In this document: piece after piece, positions 1-10,026 of the stretch | How positions within the stretch are numbered: position 1 is the stretch's first letter | How the letters are laid out: the number at the start of each line of letters is the position of its first letter | DNA from: Nitzschia sp. DOCU1 | Taxonomy: Eukaryota > Bacillariophyta > Bacillariophyceae > Bacillariales > Bacillariaceae | Direction of reading: 5' to 3' | DNA: 64,000 nt | Assembly (NCBI GenBank): GCA_951394045.1 | Contig: OX595987.1 | Span: 1,798,001 to 1,862,000, forward strand | Notes under the pieces: generated by a model | Told to the model about the DNA's origin: nothing | The model's input: the letters and a program-made list of their open reading frames with translations, nothing else | Database searches by the model: none | Program-made: the position numbers and the translations under genes

Positions 1-158
1 ATTCGCTACAAATGCTTTAGAGGTCATTTTCCGGTATCACATTTTGTTCGGGTACCATGCAGGGTCTATTTGTATGTGCAAGCCCAGGAGATTCGTGCGC
101 AAATAGCATCCGGGCCTCGGCTGCAAAGAGAGAAAAATACGGAACCCCACTTTGCTGT
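1..158. other. 3' flank of the PhyH gene
   Basis: Short stretch downstream of the leftmost gene's stop codon. Reading frames here run through from the neighbouring gene in other frames and none looks like protein. I see no RNA gene or repeat. Confidence 0.5.
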
Positions 159-1352
159 TTATCGACTACCGAGAACTTTGAAAAACGAGTTGAATCGCTC
201 TCCAGATGCTTTGGTGGCCATTCCTCCGATCTTGGTGACAATGTCATAAGGATTTCTTCCCACCTTTCCAGAGTCTCTTTCCGCTGCTTCTTGCTTGTCA
301 AATTGTGGGTAAACAATCGGGAAGAAAGACGACTTCAGCGGATCTTGATCTTGCAGACCGTGTCGGCCGAGATCCGAAAGGACACCTCCCGTCCCCCGTT
401 TGTCGTGGTACAACGAGCCCCCCTTGGCAACGGTCCCACCAAGAACTCTTCGGTAGGAAGTCCAGATGCCATCTTCTGGTCCATCAACCTTGTGGATCGT
501 ACGAGGGTGCCAAATTAGCATATCGCCTGGCATTGTTCGAAACTCTAGTCTCTGATTCCTGTATTCCTCCAGTCCTTCTTGTTCGATATCAACGAACACC
601 GCCTGTTCATCCACTGCCGTGTTGAAGTGTGAACCCTTCAAGTAGACAGGTGCACCGTAGTCCTTGGGTGTCTCGTCCATGGTGATCCAAAAGCGAAGTC
701 CTTCGTCCCACGTAATTGGTCCGTTTTGGTTGTCTTGGTGCCATTTGAATCCCTTGTTGGGGTTAACCATCAGCAAATCGGTGGAGACTCGGATTTCGTT
801 GGTCCTGCCACACTGCGCAAGGACATGCCCCATTGCCGAGTGGTAGTAAAATCTGGCAAAAGCACTATTAGTTTGCCAGACATTGCGTTGAATGTAATCA
901 TACAATTTGGACGCGGTACCCGCAAATGCCCAGAAGTGCGGCTCGTCGACCTGGTAAGCCGTCGCCTTTCGAAGGTAATCGACCCATTCCTGATCGAAAA
1001 CGCCTTTGATATGGACTACACCGTCCCGTTCCAGGGTTCTGATCTGTTCCTCCGTGATTTCAAACTTTTCCGGCGGAGTAACATCTTTCACAATGCCATG
1101 TGGAAGTGGAATCTTCGGATCTTGTAGTCCAAAGTTGTACTCCCACAGTGCCGGCTCTTTCAGGATCCTCTCCTTCTGTCGTTCAAGCCCGGCATTATTC
1201 GCAGTGGATGTAAGGACTACTTCTTCAATACCGGTGGCAGCTTTCGTCGATTGTGATAACTGCACAGCTTTGGAGGCCAGACTTGGTCGAGGAGCGAAAG
1301 CGTCGGCAGTCGACGCGAGCGCTAACAAGGCAACAGCTGAATATTTCACCAT
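159..1352 (-). CDS. Phytanoyl-CoA dioxygenase (PhyH) family protein, probably plastid-targeted
   Basis: A 397-residue Fe(II)/2-oxoglutarate-dependent oxygenase of the PhyH family. The metal triad is visible: H-x-D in WHQDN (about residues 205-207) and a distal His in HPRTIHK (about residue 287), followed about 14 residues later by an arginine pair suited to 2-oxoglutarate binding. The first ATG at 1352 gives MVKYSAVALLALAS, a hydrophobic signal peptide, followed by ADAFAP. That matches the bipartite plastid-targeting signature of diatoms (signal peptide, then a Phe just after the cleavage site). The open frame continues seven codons upstream to a TTG, but no ATG is there. The family hydroxylates acyl-CoAs or varied small molecules; the substrate here cannot be told. 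No intron is needed. Family call is firm; plastid localisation is inference. Confidence 0.88.
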   Translation of the reverse strand: MVKYSAVALLALASTADAFAPRPSLASKAVQLSQSTKAATGIEEVVLTSTANNAGLERQKERILKEPALWEYNFGLQDPKIPLPHGIVKDVTPPEKFEITEEQIRTLERDGVVHIKGVFDQEWVDYLRKATAYQVDEPHFWAFAGTASKLYDYIQRNVWQTNSAFARFYYHSAMGHVLAQCGRTNEIRVSTDLLMVNPNKGFKWHQDNQNGPITWDEGLRFWITMDETPKDYGAPVYLKGSHFNTAVDEQAVFVDIEQEGLEEYRNQRLEFRTMPGDMLIWHPRTIHKVDGPEDGIWTSYRRVLGGTVAKGGSLYHDKRGTGGVLSDLGRHGLQDQDPLKSSFFPIVYPQFDKQEAAERDSGKVGRNPYDIVTKIGGMATKASGERFNSFFKVLGSR

Positions 1353-2518
1353 CTTTTCCCGGACCACACACAAAATGGGATCTTTACAATCTACAAGGGC
1401 AAACGAATCTAGTTTCTACTTCGTATAGTTCGGGTTGGTGCCCTTTCTTTCTGCCAATTTCCATGTCTCACCTCGTTTTCGTGGATACTTCCACCAGTTG
1501 GCATACCGATGCTGTGGCGGGACGAAACGATCAACTTCAACTTCTACATCAAATGTACACATTTTTTCTACCAAGGATTTCAAGTTGAAGTGGTTCCCTT
1601 GCAGATCGACCGTCATGACGCATAGCAGATGACGAGTGGAATCTGGAATCCTTCAATTTTCCGATGGCTTCGTGCGATTCTTTGGTATCCTCACGTAGCA
1701 ACTTCTTCGTCGTGATGACGTCGTAATCGCGTGACGACGCACTCAGCATTTCTCTCTAGAGAGACGTCTTGCCAATGACTTGATTCGCCGTTGATTGCAA
1801 GAAACCACGTGGCTTGTGTCATCATCATCAAAGGCGCGGAAGATCTCAAGTCTCAAGATGTTCAAGACCGCTGTTGTACAACCTATAGCAGCAGCGTGAG
1901 AGACTGGACCGGTAGCTGATATCTCTATGCCATAGCTCCATGAAGTCCTTGCTTCAAATGCAGGGGAGATACCGGTAGGAGCAAGCTCCCGAAAAAAGAG
2001 CGCACCGCCGGCGTCTACAGTAATAGGAGGTGGCCGCTTCGGTCAGTGTGTTAGAGACCTCATCATAATGTTGGATTGCTATTCTACTTGTCGTCTAGTT
2101 CGTTTATCTCAAGTCAAGATAACAGTGGAGGCAGAAGTGGAAACCCCATCCTTTCCTATGCTCTGGGCCCGCCAACTGTAGATCTAGATAAGACATACTG
2201 TAGCTATGTAGTCTCAATGCAGTTGAGATGAGGCCGCAGTGCCCAGACCGGCCACGAGCTCTATTTTATGGATCTCTGGATGAGGGATTTTATGACAGAC
2301 CGACAGACCCGTCTATCTGTCGGTCTGTCCGCACCAAAGGACGAACGAGGGACCGTGAGCGTCATTTTTCGCCGTCTCATTTCGGTTCCTGCCGTTCGAC
2401 CGTCTCTTTACTATTTGGTATTATCCCGTACTACAGTGACTCTTATCTCGCTTAGTGCCAATACTCAACCTCCCATTGATACAATAATTGATCCATTTGC
2501 TGTAACCCGAGTGCCAGC
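1353..2518. other. Intergenic region, divergent promoters
   Basis: About 1.17 kb between the divergent PhyH (-) and CLPTM1-like (+) genes. No convincing coding frame. It contains a TGACGTC core at 1716-1722 (bZIP/CRE-like), an 8-bp palindrome TACCGGTA at 1970-1977, and a strong inverted repeat at 2294-2329 described separately. Promoters for both genes must lie here, but no TATA box can be assigned. Confidence 0.5.
2294..2329. repeat. Perfect 14-bp inverted repeat with 8-nt spacer
   Basis: The left arm GACAGACCGACAGA (2294-2307) and right arm TCTGTCGGTCTGTC (2316-2329) are perfect reverse complements, separated by 8 nt. It sits about 190 nt upstream of the CLPTM1-like ATG, so it is either in the promoter or the 5' UTR, where the transcript would form a stable hairpin. 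Confidence 0.9.
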
Positions 2519-4273
2519 ATGTGGTATTTGTGGCTTACTTTGCTGGTGTCGTATGGATTCATTTCGTGGTATTCTCTTGTGCTTTCGGCGTCGCCCGGTG
2601 CACCCTGCCGTCCTGGACGACCCTGCTACTCCCCGCTCGTCACCACGGGGCAGGAGTTGACCCTGGAACTTTGGTTGTATCAACAAGCTGATTCTGACGA
2701 TGAGGGCAAATACTCCGGCTTTGACTGGGTCCCCGTTAGCACGTGCAGATTTAATGTGACTTTGCCTGAATCGGGCACTCTTCCGACGCTTTTGACTACG
2801 AATGGCACCAAGTGTGAAGTTCCCCTACCGAATAGTGCAAGACGCAGATCCCCGAATAAGAATCTTGTAAAACCCCTGAAGGCTCGATTTGTCATTTCTT
2901 TCCCTGGGACAACGACTGTCATTGGAAATGTTCCTTTTGAGCTATCACGCGTCATCGAGCGTCGACCACAGGGATTCTGGTTGCCAGGTTCTTCCGCGGC
3001 TCAGGAGGCAGCCGCCCGTAATTTGTTGAACCAGCCAATAGCACCGAAAAATTCTAGTTCGAAAAAGGAGGAGATAAAAGAACCCACTTGGATTCCCTAT
3101 CTGAAATATGGAAGAGCCGCTGTGAGAATTCGCTTCGTTGCAGAACATCGCAAATATGGGCGCCTGGAACGAGCGGATGGGATTGTGCTGCAGCCTTGGA
3201 ATCACACCACTTATGCCCCCTTGATATACGTCGATGATCTATCTCTGCAGAGATCTGCGCAAAACGAATTGGCCCCACCAGAAGTTGGGAAACCACCTGT
3301 ACAACTGCAGATTAAATTTGGCTCCCTTTCGCCCGTCTTTGATTCGTTGAATCGACAAATGCATGCAGTGGTCGAAATGGCTGAAGGTATGCTCCCTGGA
3401 GAGGAATTGGATGAGATTCGGTACTTCTTGCAGGACGAGCGTCTGTATCGTTTCGCTATTACGCAAGCCATTTCCTACCTTCACCTGACGTTTGACTATC
3501 TCGCATTTCGGGACGAGATTCGGTTCTACCGAGGACGAAAGAATTTGTCAGGGGTGTCAACCTCCACGGCCATTACTCGCTTGGTGTGCTCTGTCATTAT
3601 ATTCTTGTATCTATTGGATGGTGGTGGGACCAGCTGGGTTGTCCTATTGAGCATGTTCAGCTCTGTCTACGTGGACGCATGGAAGGTGTGGAAACTGCTT
3701 CGCCCCGAGTGGACCTCTAGTTTTCCATTTTTTGCCATTCGTAAGCTTCAGCCAGGCAAGGAACAAGATACGGCCGATTATGACCGGATCGCATTCAAGA
3801 ACTTGGCAATGATTCTCTACCCGCTGGTTGTCGGGTGGGCATTATATGCGCTACAACACTACGAATACAAAAGTTGGTACAGCTGGCTTATTTCCAACCT
3901 GGCCAATGCTGTCTATACTTTTGGTTTTATTTCTCTCTGCCCTCAGCTCTACGTCAACTATCGACTTAAATCGGTGGCGCACCTGCCTTGGAAAGTGTTT
4001 ATGTATAAGATTTTCAACACGTTCGTGGACGACGCGTTTGCATGGATTTTTGAGATGCCATGGAAACACAGAATCATGACGTTGCGTGATGATGTTATCT
4101 TCTTGCTCTTTTTGGGCCAAATTTGGATCTATCGCGTGGACAAGTCAAGGACCAACGAATTCGGCTACTCGTACGATGAAGACGGCGGGAATGCTTTGCC
4201 AGAGAGCGACGGAACGGATAAGACACCTACGATTGAACCCGAGCAGAACGACCTGAAAGAAAAGCAGTCCTAG
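2519..4273 (+). CDS. CLPTM1-family multi-pass membrane protein (CLPTM1L-like)
   Basis: 584 residues, between human CLPTM1L (about 540) and CLPTM1 (about 670) in length. An N-terminal hydrophobic segment (about 1-24) is followed by a large luminal-type domain with several N-x-S/T sites, then four to six transmembrane helices in the C-terminal half (about 345-545). The most conserved family block is present near 470-545: SLCPQLYVNYRLKSVAHLPW and FNTFVDDAFAWIF. The tail is acidic and lysine-containing. Known family members act in the ER/Golgi; CLPTM1L has been linked to scrambling of glucosaminyl-phosphatidylinositol in GPI-anchor synthesis. The ATG at 2519 is the first in frame and begins the hydrophobic segment. 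Single exon. It converges with the small membrane protein at 4321. Confidence 0.9.
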   Translation: MWYLWLTLLVSYGFISWYSLVLSASPGAPCRPGRPCYSPLVTTGQELTLELWLYQQADSDDEGKYSGFDWVPVSTCRFNVTLPESGTLPTLLTTNGTKCEVPLPNSARRRSPNKNLVKPLKARFVISFPGTTTVIGNVPFELSRVIERRPQGFWLPGSSAAQEAAARNLLNQPIAPKNSSSKKEEIKEPTWIPYLKYGRAAVRIRFVAEHRKYGRLERADGIVLQPWNHTTYAPLIYVDDLSLQRSAQNELAPPEVGKPPVQLQIKFGSLSPVFDSLNRQMHAVVEMAEGMLPGEELDEIRYFLQDERLYRFAITQAISYLHLTFDYLAFRDEIRFYRGRKNLSGVSTSTAITRLVCSVIIFLYLLDGGGTSWVVLLSMFSSVYVDAWKVWKLLRPEWTSSFPFFAIRKLQPGKEQDTADYDRIAFKNLAMILYPLVVGWALYALQHYEYKSWYSWLISNLANAVYTFGFISLCPQLYVNYRLKSVAHLPWKVFMYKIFNTFVDDAFAWIFEMPWKHRIMTLRDDVIFLLFLGQIWIYRVDKSRTNEFGYSYDEDGGNALPESDGTDKTPTIEPEQNDLKEKQS

Positions 4274-4320
4274 TTCGCTCTTTAGACGAACACACCTTAA
4301 TGCGAGCTAATAGTTGACGG

Positions 4321-4770
4321 CTATGAGTTTGACGGCGCCTTGTCATTTATGTCTTGGTCAGAGCGGCGTGATTCTGTCTCGTTGAAAACTTCCTGTATTC
4401 GTTCCTGTCGTTTTTGCTCCCAGGCCATTTCCAAAAATCCAACTCCCATCATGATTGGAAGAAAGAAGAACATCCCCCGTAATGGCTTTTTCTGGTACAT
4501 ATATCCATTCATTCCGCCACCGAAAAGTCCAGCAAATGCGTGCGACGTCAAAGTAAGGCGCCGTTCGCTGTCTATTTGGTCCCTCAATGCGAAATAGCCC
4601 AGGCGTTCTGCACCAAACAAAGATGTGCCGACAATGGCGCACGAGCTAGCAATCTTGATCGCCGTGGACTGCAATGGAAGGCCTTTGTAAGTAGCATAAC
4701 CTGCCCCACTAACAAGCCCTGTAAGCGCGCACAAACTGACGCGATGGGAAACTCGATCCAGATGTTCCAT
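4321..4770 (-). CDS. Small multi-pass membrane protein, function unknown
   Basis: 149 residues from the first ATG at 4770. It has glycine-rich hydrophobic segments (GLVSGAGYATY; CAIVGTSLFG; AGLFGGGMNGYMY; FFFLPIMMGVGF) and a charged tail rich in E, R, D and S. The spacing of Gly-rich helices recalls Tim17/22/23-like or OCIA-like small mitochondrial membrane proteins, but no diagnostic motif is visible. The frame stays open upstream to a TTG and then meets a T-rich tract ending in CAG (acceptor at 4896-4895), so a spliced 5' exon adding residues is possible; I could not find a matching ATG exon with good phase. Convergent with CLPTM1, 47 nt between stops. Confidence 0.6.
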   Translation of the reverse strand: MEHLDRVSHRVSLCALTGLVSGAGYATYKGLPLQSTAIKIASSCAIVGTSLFGAERLGYFALRDQIDSERRLTLTSHAFAGLFGGGMNGYMYQKKPLRGMFFFLPIMMGVGFLEMAWEQKRQERIQEVFNETESRRSDQDINDKAPSNS

Positions 4771-5170
4771 AGTGAAAAGTGTGCTGGGTGGGGGAACTGA
4801 GCAATTGTCGTCGGAGGTGATTGCGGGTGATCCTAGGTTGAACGCCAAATATATGATAGCAACTACAATCCCTTTCGCTCCAGCAAAAGCAAAACTGAAA
4901 ACAAAACAAAACGTTTAGCGTTTGCGGATGATTCTGATGGATTCGAGGATGTCGGATGGATTTGATCGGTCGTGTCGGATTTCTCGCCTGGCCGTCCTCC
5001 GCTCCATTTTCGCGCGTTTTCGCGCTCGTCTCCCCCCAGCCAGCGATCTTTTCACATCATCCATCCGAGACCAAGAAAAAATTCGAAGCCGCAATGGGGC
5101 ATCCAATTTCTTTCGATGATCGTCGACCTTTGATTACTTTCTGCCCGCATCTTGATCGAACATCGAAACC
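4771..5170. other. Bidirectional promoter region
   Basis: 400 nt between divergent genes starting at 4770 (-) and 5171 (+). It may hold an intron and first exon of the minus-strand gene (pyrimidine tract plus CAG on the minus strand ending at 4895). Nothing else recognised. Confidence 0.4.
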
Positions 5171-7981
5171 ATGCTAGTACAGCTGTCTAATTTCAAGACA
5201 GTCAACACGTCAGTGAAAGTTTCCTCGCCGTCACGACGGAGGAAACGAAATGATAGCGATACTTGCGATTTGCTCCCCGTCGCAGCTTCGTTTATCAACA
5301 CTTCGTCCACGAGGGGCCAAGCGAAGTGGAAGCAACATTCGGCTGAGTTCTCTGATCTCAGACCTCTTTTACTTGTCTCGTCTGATCATCAAGTCTCAGC
5401 TATCGGAAGGTCGAAAGAATACACGTATGATGAATTTTCTTCCCTCCAATACACTAGTAGACCTGGAAGTGTTGGCTCGTTTGCACCGCCGCTGAATGGC
5501 GACAAGTCGTCCGATCTCCCGAGGATACCACCCATTCTCGATGCGAAAAATGAATATGTATACGCACTTCAGCATGGAAATACTCGGTTATGCTGTTGGC
5601 ATCCGCTTAAATCGAATGGGCCAGATGAGAAGCACTCTGTTAGGGTGGACTTGGCAAAGCCTGCCGTTTCGATGTCTCTGCTGCCTCTGCAAAGGGGAAT
5701 TATATATGGTTCCTGTATCGATGGAAGCCTCTTCATTGCTCGGTTGGAAACTAGTGCTGATGGTGGTACTGAGATTCTGTCTATAGAGTATCTCCCGAGC
5801 ATGCTCCAACAGGGTGAGCGTCATGCTGGTACAACGGCCGAGCTTCCTGACGGATACCTGAAAAGTCACGGCCGAAAGCGGAAGATGTCAGACGCCGACG
5901 GGCGTACAAATGTCAATTTCTATCAGGTGTTTTACGACGCTGCGTCTTTACAACTAGTACGCCGTGAGGTTCAATTTGAACGATTTGCCACCAACACTGC
6001 AATGTTTGCCATGGACAGTGTCCAGCAACGAGTAGCGAGAATCCCGTTGGTGTCTGGTAACGACGAATCTTTGGTTTCTGCACAACTACATGTGACGACC
6101 TCGGGACCTGTACCTAAGACTTCTGTCATGTACCGTGTCAAGACGAAACGTCAAGCTACCAGCGATTTGTGCTACGTACTGATGCTTTCTTTGACATCTG
6201 GGAACTTGGCTCACAACAAAGTGGCACTCCCTCCAGAAGCCAGACAATGTGGAATGATCAGTGAGACGCTTTTGGTGGTGACTGATCAGAAATCTCTCTT
6301 TTTGTACGATCTGGAGACTGCGTCGCTGATACACACAATGACCGTTCCAAAAGAGGTGCAGGAGGTAGGGTCCAGGTGGTTGCTATGCACCGATTCCAAG
6401 TTTGGGACGCTTGCCCTTCTCCATGAAGTTGACGGCGCGTTAAAATGTAATATTTCGTCGTTGATGTTGGATGAACGCTATGACAACGTCCCATCGGTGA
6501 AGTTGTCGCTTTCGTCGAAGCTAGCCTCGGCGGTGCTGGACGCCGCCACCTCTGGTACGAGCGGTGCCACACTGGTTGTAAAAGACTTGGGCAAACTCCA
6601 GCCCATGAACGACCCTTCGCCTGGAGTGGCGAGTATGGATGAGCTTGTCGCGGAGATGTTGCAATCTCTTGAAGTGGCTCGAATCAAGACCATCACCCCC
6701 GGTGAAAAGGATGTTGGACATTACCTGTTCATAGATACGTATGATGGCTCGGTTGTGACCATCCTCACTGCTTTGGACGAATCGATATCAAAGGCAAGCG
6801 ATTCTAAAGAGCATCGCAACCCGCAGGATGATCTTCATCTCAGTGGCCATGGGTGGATCAATGGTACCAAGCAAATATCAAAGAAGGCACCAAAGAATGG
6901 CCTGAACGGAGTCCATTCCCCACCGACCCCCCGCATTCGAGCCTATACCCCCGCGATACTTCCCCAAGCATTTCTTGACGGCGCAACGCAGATTGTTCTG
7001 AAGCTACTGCAGTCTGGCCCCGTGGAAGACCGCGATCTGTCGAAGCGCATCGCCCTTGCTCGCCTAGACGCTCGCGTAATACTGAGTCGTCTCCTGAATA
7101 CAGGGAAACTCTCTGCGCGGCACCACTTCGATGGTACCGAAAACATCCAGGCCTCCAGCAGAGAGCATTCCTTGACATCCGCATTGCGCAGTGTCAAGCT
7201 CTCCAACAAGCGTGGTCGCCGATATTTTAGTCCTGTCGATATGATTGTGACAATGCTCCAGAAATGTCCAGACGTGTCGGAGCGCCAAATGGTGGTAATG
7301 CTGAGCTACATGATGCGTCGTGCCTTGCCAGACGACATTGCCAACGTTTTCTACGAAGAACGAAAGTCGTTTCTTTCGAATCAATATACAGTACTGACGC
7401 GAAAGTACTTTGCCGAGCAGACGCGCTTGGCAAAAGCTGCTGGTCCGTCTAACAGGGGACCGCTCGAGTCACCGGAACTTGAGAAACTTGGTCATCAACT
7501 AATTCTGGCAGGCACGAGTTATGTGCTCTATCGCATAGTATGCTACTCTCAGTGCAACGAAGCCATGTTGCGAGTTGCTTTGCAGGACTCAATCGAGACG
7601 CCCGAAGCCATCATTCTTGCTCGCCTGCTCTCCGAAATGCTGGCATGTACGAAATCAAAGGATTTCATCTCCAAGCGCCCGCCTAGTGCCAATGCCATCC
7701 AATCGATTTGTCAGTGGGTGGCTGCGCTCTCTGACAGTTTTCATGAGGAGCTTTCGACCAAAAGCGGCGAGGACGGAAAGAGTCACATGGCCACACTGCT
7801 TGACTCCATCAAATTGACAACGAAACATTCACAAGAGATCATTTCTCTCAAGGAAGACCTTCGCCGCGTTGACTTTCAGATTCAGTCGCAGCTCGAAGCG
7901 AAGAATGCCCCTTTGGCTACGAGGGCACAGCCTTACCAGGAAGATTTGCCAGGTTATGCGGTCGAAAACCTAATCTTTTAG
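5171..7981 (+). CDS. NOL11-like nucleolar protein (putative)
   Basis: 936 residues in one exon. The N-terminal 500 residues alternate short hydrophobic strands with S/T-rich loops, as in a degenerate beta-propeller (for example LLVSSDHQVSAIG, GIIYGSCIDGSLFIARLE, SLFLYDLETASLIHTM). A basic KRRK-type stretch lies near residue 17-25 and another near 230. The C-terminal 350 residues are helical, including CPDVSERQMVVMLSYMMRRA near 700, a pattern like the C-terminal domain of NOL11/Utp8-type factors of the t-UTP complex, which acts in pre-rRNA transcription and 18S rRNA processing. This assignment rests on architecture plus one local motif, so it is tentative. The ATG at 5171 is the first in frame. 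Confidence 0.45.
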   Translation: MLVQLSNFKTVNTSVKVSSPSRRRKRNDSDTCDLLPVAASFINTSSTRGQAKWKQHSAEFSDLRPLLLVSSDHQVSAIGRSKEYTYDEFSSLQYTSRPGSVGSFAPPLNGDKSSDLPRIPPILDAKNEYVYALQHGNTRLCCWHPLKSNGPDEKHSVRVDLAKPAVSMSLLPLQRGIIYGSCIDGSLFIARLETSADGGTEILSIEYLPSMLQQGERHAGTTAELPDGYLKSHGRKRKMSDADGRTNVNFYQVFYDAASLQLVRREVQFERFATNTAMFAMDSVQQRVARIPLVSGNDESLVSAQLHVTTSGPVPKTSVMYRVKTKRQATSDLCYVLMLSLTSGNLAHNKVALPPEARQCGMISETLLVVTDQKSLFLYDLETASLIHTMTVPKEVQEVGSRWLLCTDSKFGTLALLHEVDGALKCNISSLMLDERYDNVPSVKLSLSSKLASAVLDAATSGTSGATLVVKDLGKLQPMNDPSPGVASMDELVAEMLQSLEVARIKTITPGEKDVGHYLFIDTYDGSVVTILTALDESISKASDSKEHRNPQDDLHLSGHGWINGTKQISKKAPKNGLNGVHSPPTPRIRAYTPAILPQAFLDGATQIVLKLLQSGPVEDRDLSKRIALARLDARVILSRLLNTGKLSARHHFDGTENIQASSREHSLTSALRSVKLSNKRGRRYFSPVDMIVTMLQKCPDVSERQMVVMLSYMMRRALPDDIANVFYEERKSFLSNQYTVLTRKYFAEQTRLAKAAGPSNRGPLESPELEKLGHQLILAGTSYVLYRIVCYSQCNEAMLRVALQDSIETPEAIILARLLSEMLACTKSKDFISKRPPSANAIQSICQWVAALSDSFHEELSTKSGEDGKSHMATLLDSIKLTTKHSQEIISLKEDLRRVDFQIQSQLEAKNAPLATRAQPYQEDLPGYAVENLIF

Positions 7982-8482
7982 CTGAACACTGTATCTACAC
8001 CTGGCGACCGACATTTAGCCTCTTCGATCAGAGAAGTGAGTGAGTAGTAGCTGATCTATCCTTTAGTTCTCATCCACTCATAGTCGTGCTGATGTCCCGA
8101 TATCGTACGTATGTACAGTAAATAGAGCCAGCAGTGTTGAAACGGGGGGCGTGCAGACTTGACGGCCCCGCTCGAACCCTACGTAGATACACAGTACGAA
8201 TTTCTACAGGTTTTTGCTCGGCGCAGTACCAGGTACGACCGTTGCGAAATAATTCGCCGGACCGGAAGAATAAGAAAAAGCACGAACCAACGAGTGTGCT
8301 TCGTTGCGTCGTCATCTCTCTTCCGAAACGCCACAGCGGTGGTGCTCCCATTGAGTCCCAAACAAGTTCTGGAACCATCCGCTACTACCTCTTCTCCATC
8401 TCTCAAGCAAAACTTCCTTTTGATCTGAGCAGCAGTGCATTTTTCTGTTAGTCTTTGGGCAATTTAGAAATTCTGATTTACA
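7982..8482. other. Intergenic region between same-strand genes
   Basis: About 500 nt containing the 3' UTR of the NOL11-like gene and the promoter/5' UTR of the E2 gene. Short frames in both strands have no protein-like composition. No repeat or RNA gene seen. Confidence 0.5.
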
Positions 8483-9160
8483 ATGGCAACGGACATTTGC
8501 ACTAGACGTCTCACGAAGGAACTTCGAGCGCTTCAAAAAGACCCCATAAAATCTCCCAAGATCACAGTACAACCAAATGAGGCGAATATTTTGGAGATGC
8601 ACTACGTCATCGAGGGGTCGGAGAAAACGCCGTACGAAGGAGGTATTTACTGGGGCAAACTCATCTTTCCGAAGACGTATCCTTTGAAACCCCCTAGCGT
8701 GATGATGCTGACTCCCTCTGGGCGGTTTCAGCCGAATCGCCGGCTTTGTCTGTCCATGAGTGATTTCCATCCCGAGACATGGAACCCCATGTGGTCTGTT
8801 TCTACAATCCTGACAGGGCTTTATTCGTTCATGATCGAAGCTGCCCCCACCCTTGGAAGCATAGAAACAACGTCGAGTCAGAAACAAAAATTTGCCCGGC
8901 AAAGTCTGGATTTTAATGTGCGGGATCCAACCTTTTGCAAACTGTTTCCGGAGTACTTGGAGTTACACCGAAAGCGATTGGAGGAGCGTCAGGCTGCGCT
9001 GGGAATATCTGTGAACGAACCGTTGTCTAGTTCCCTGTCATCAGTAGACCACAATACGATTGCGAACGCAGACGGAGGTGACCTTCAGGGGTTCTTTGCT
9101 ACGGCTGCTGGAATCGTTGCACTCCTATCGGCAATTGTCTTTGCCATGAGATTTCTCTGA
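8483..9160 (+). CDS. Tail-anchored ubiquitin-conjugating enzyme E2, Ubc6/UBE2J2 type
   Basis: 225 residues. The UBC fold covers residues 1-150 with the Ubc6/J2 signature NRRLCLSMSDFHPETWNPMW; Cys89 is the active-site cysteine. RRLTKELRALQKDP near the N-terminus and YPLKPPSVMMLTPSGRF are also typical. The classical HPN tripeptide is absent, as expected in this subfamily. A C-terminal hydrophobic segment (about 203-222) is a tail anchor placing the catalytic domain on the cytosolic face of the ER. Known homologues supply ubiquitin to ER-associated degradation ligases. Diatoms also carry a symbiont-derived ERAD-like system for plastid import, but this protein lacks a bipartite targeting leader, so host ERAD is the simpler reading. 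Single exon. Confidence 0.95.
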   Translation: MATDICTRRLTKELRALQKDPIKSPKITVQPNEANILEMHYVIEGSEKTPYEGGIYWGKLIFPKTYPLKPPSVMMLTPSGRFQPNRRLCLSMSDFHPETWNPMWSVSTILTGLYSFMIEAAPTLGSIETTSSQKQKFARQSLDFNVRDPTFCKLFPEYLELHRKRLEERQAALGISVNEPLSSSLSSVDHNTIANADGGDLQGFFATAAGIVALLSAIVFAMRFL

Positions 9161-10026
9161 TAGACTTTTGCTCTGAAAGTCCGCTGAATGCCGCCGTCCA
9201 ATGGTACGGCAGTGCCACATTAATCAATGAAGTGCAGACTATGATTAATTACTATTCTAGAGAAATTCAGTCATGAACCAAATCATTTGTATGGCGAGCT
9301 AGAAGAACACTAGAGCCCAAGTTGTTTGTCGAACGTCTTTGCCACCGGCAGCTATCGGTGCAGCAGTTTTGTCATCGTTGTTTCGCGTACCAGGGGGCAA
9401 GTCAAACCTCTGTCAAAATGTAGTCTCGTCGATTCCTTTTCTGCGTTTGTTTTTGCAACAGTAGTAGTACGAGTAGAGCTCTCGGCGCAAATTGGTAAGT
9501 AGAGTAATAGAGATGGCTAGTAGAGAAATCTAGGCAGCCGATTCTTTCTACTACTAGTTACCGTTGGACACTGAGGGGGATAGAGTACCCTGGTTCTATA
9601 ACCGCGCTGTCGCGTCTTTTCCGAACCCATATCGACCCGCGGTCCTGGCACCGGAAGTGTGAGGATTATTACAATGTTTCGGTACCTATCCCAACTTTTC
9701 TTTTTCGTTTTGTTCGTGATTTTGGGTGTATTTGTACCGCTAGTAGAGACGAAAAGCGTTCCACTATCATAGTTGCAGGAAGGACTTGTTCGAATGGAGC
9801 ATTCTTCCGACACGCGTCCGTTCTATGGAAACTTCCACGCGGAAGGCAGATGGCGCGAACATAACCCATCGGCAGTTCAACGCACCGAGAAAAATTCCCC
9901 GCCAACCATGTTGTCGAGAGAAAAGATTCTTTTTGCAAACTTCATTGTTCACAACGCCTCAGAAAAGTGTTCAATCCATTACTCTCTTATTCATAGCCAA
10001 CGCTTTGTGCAGCTCATAGACCAGAT
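9161..10026. other. Intergenic region
   Basis: About 870 nt between two plus-strand genes. Several CTAC/GTAG-rich short motifs (for example 9545-9556) but no long repeat. Open frames on either strand look random. Confidence 0.5.

Noticed and set aside
9517..9813. 98-codon minus-strand frame in the gap before the secreted acidic protein
   Set aside because: Random-looking composition and no conserved pattern.
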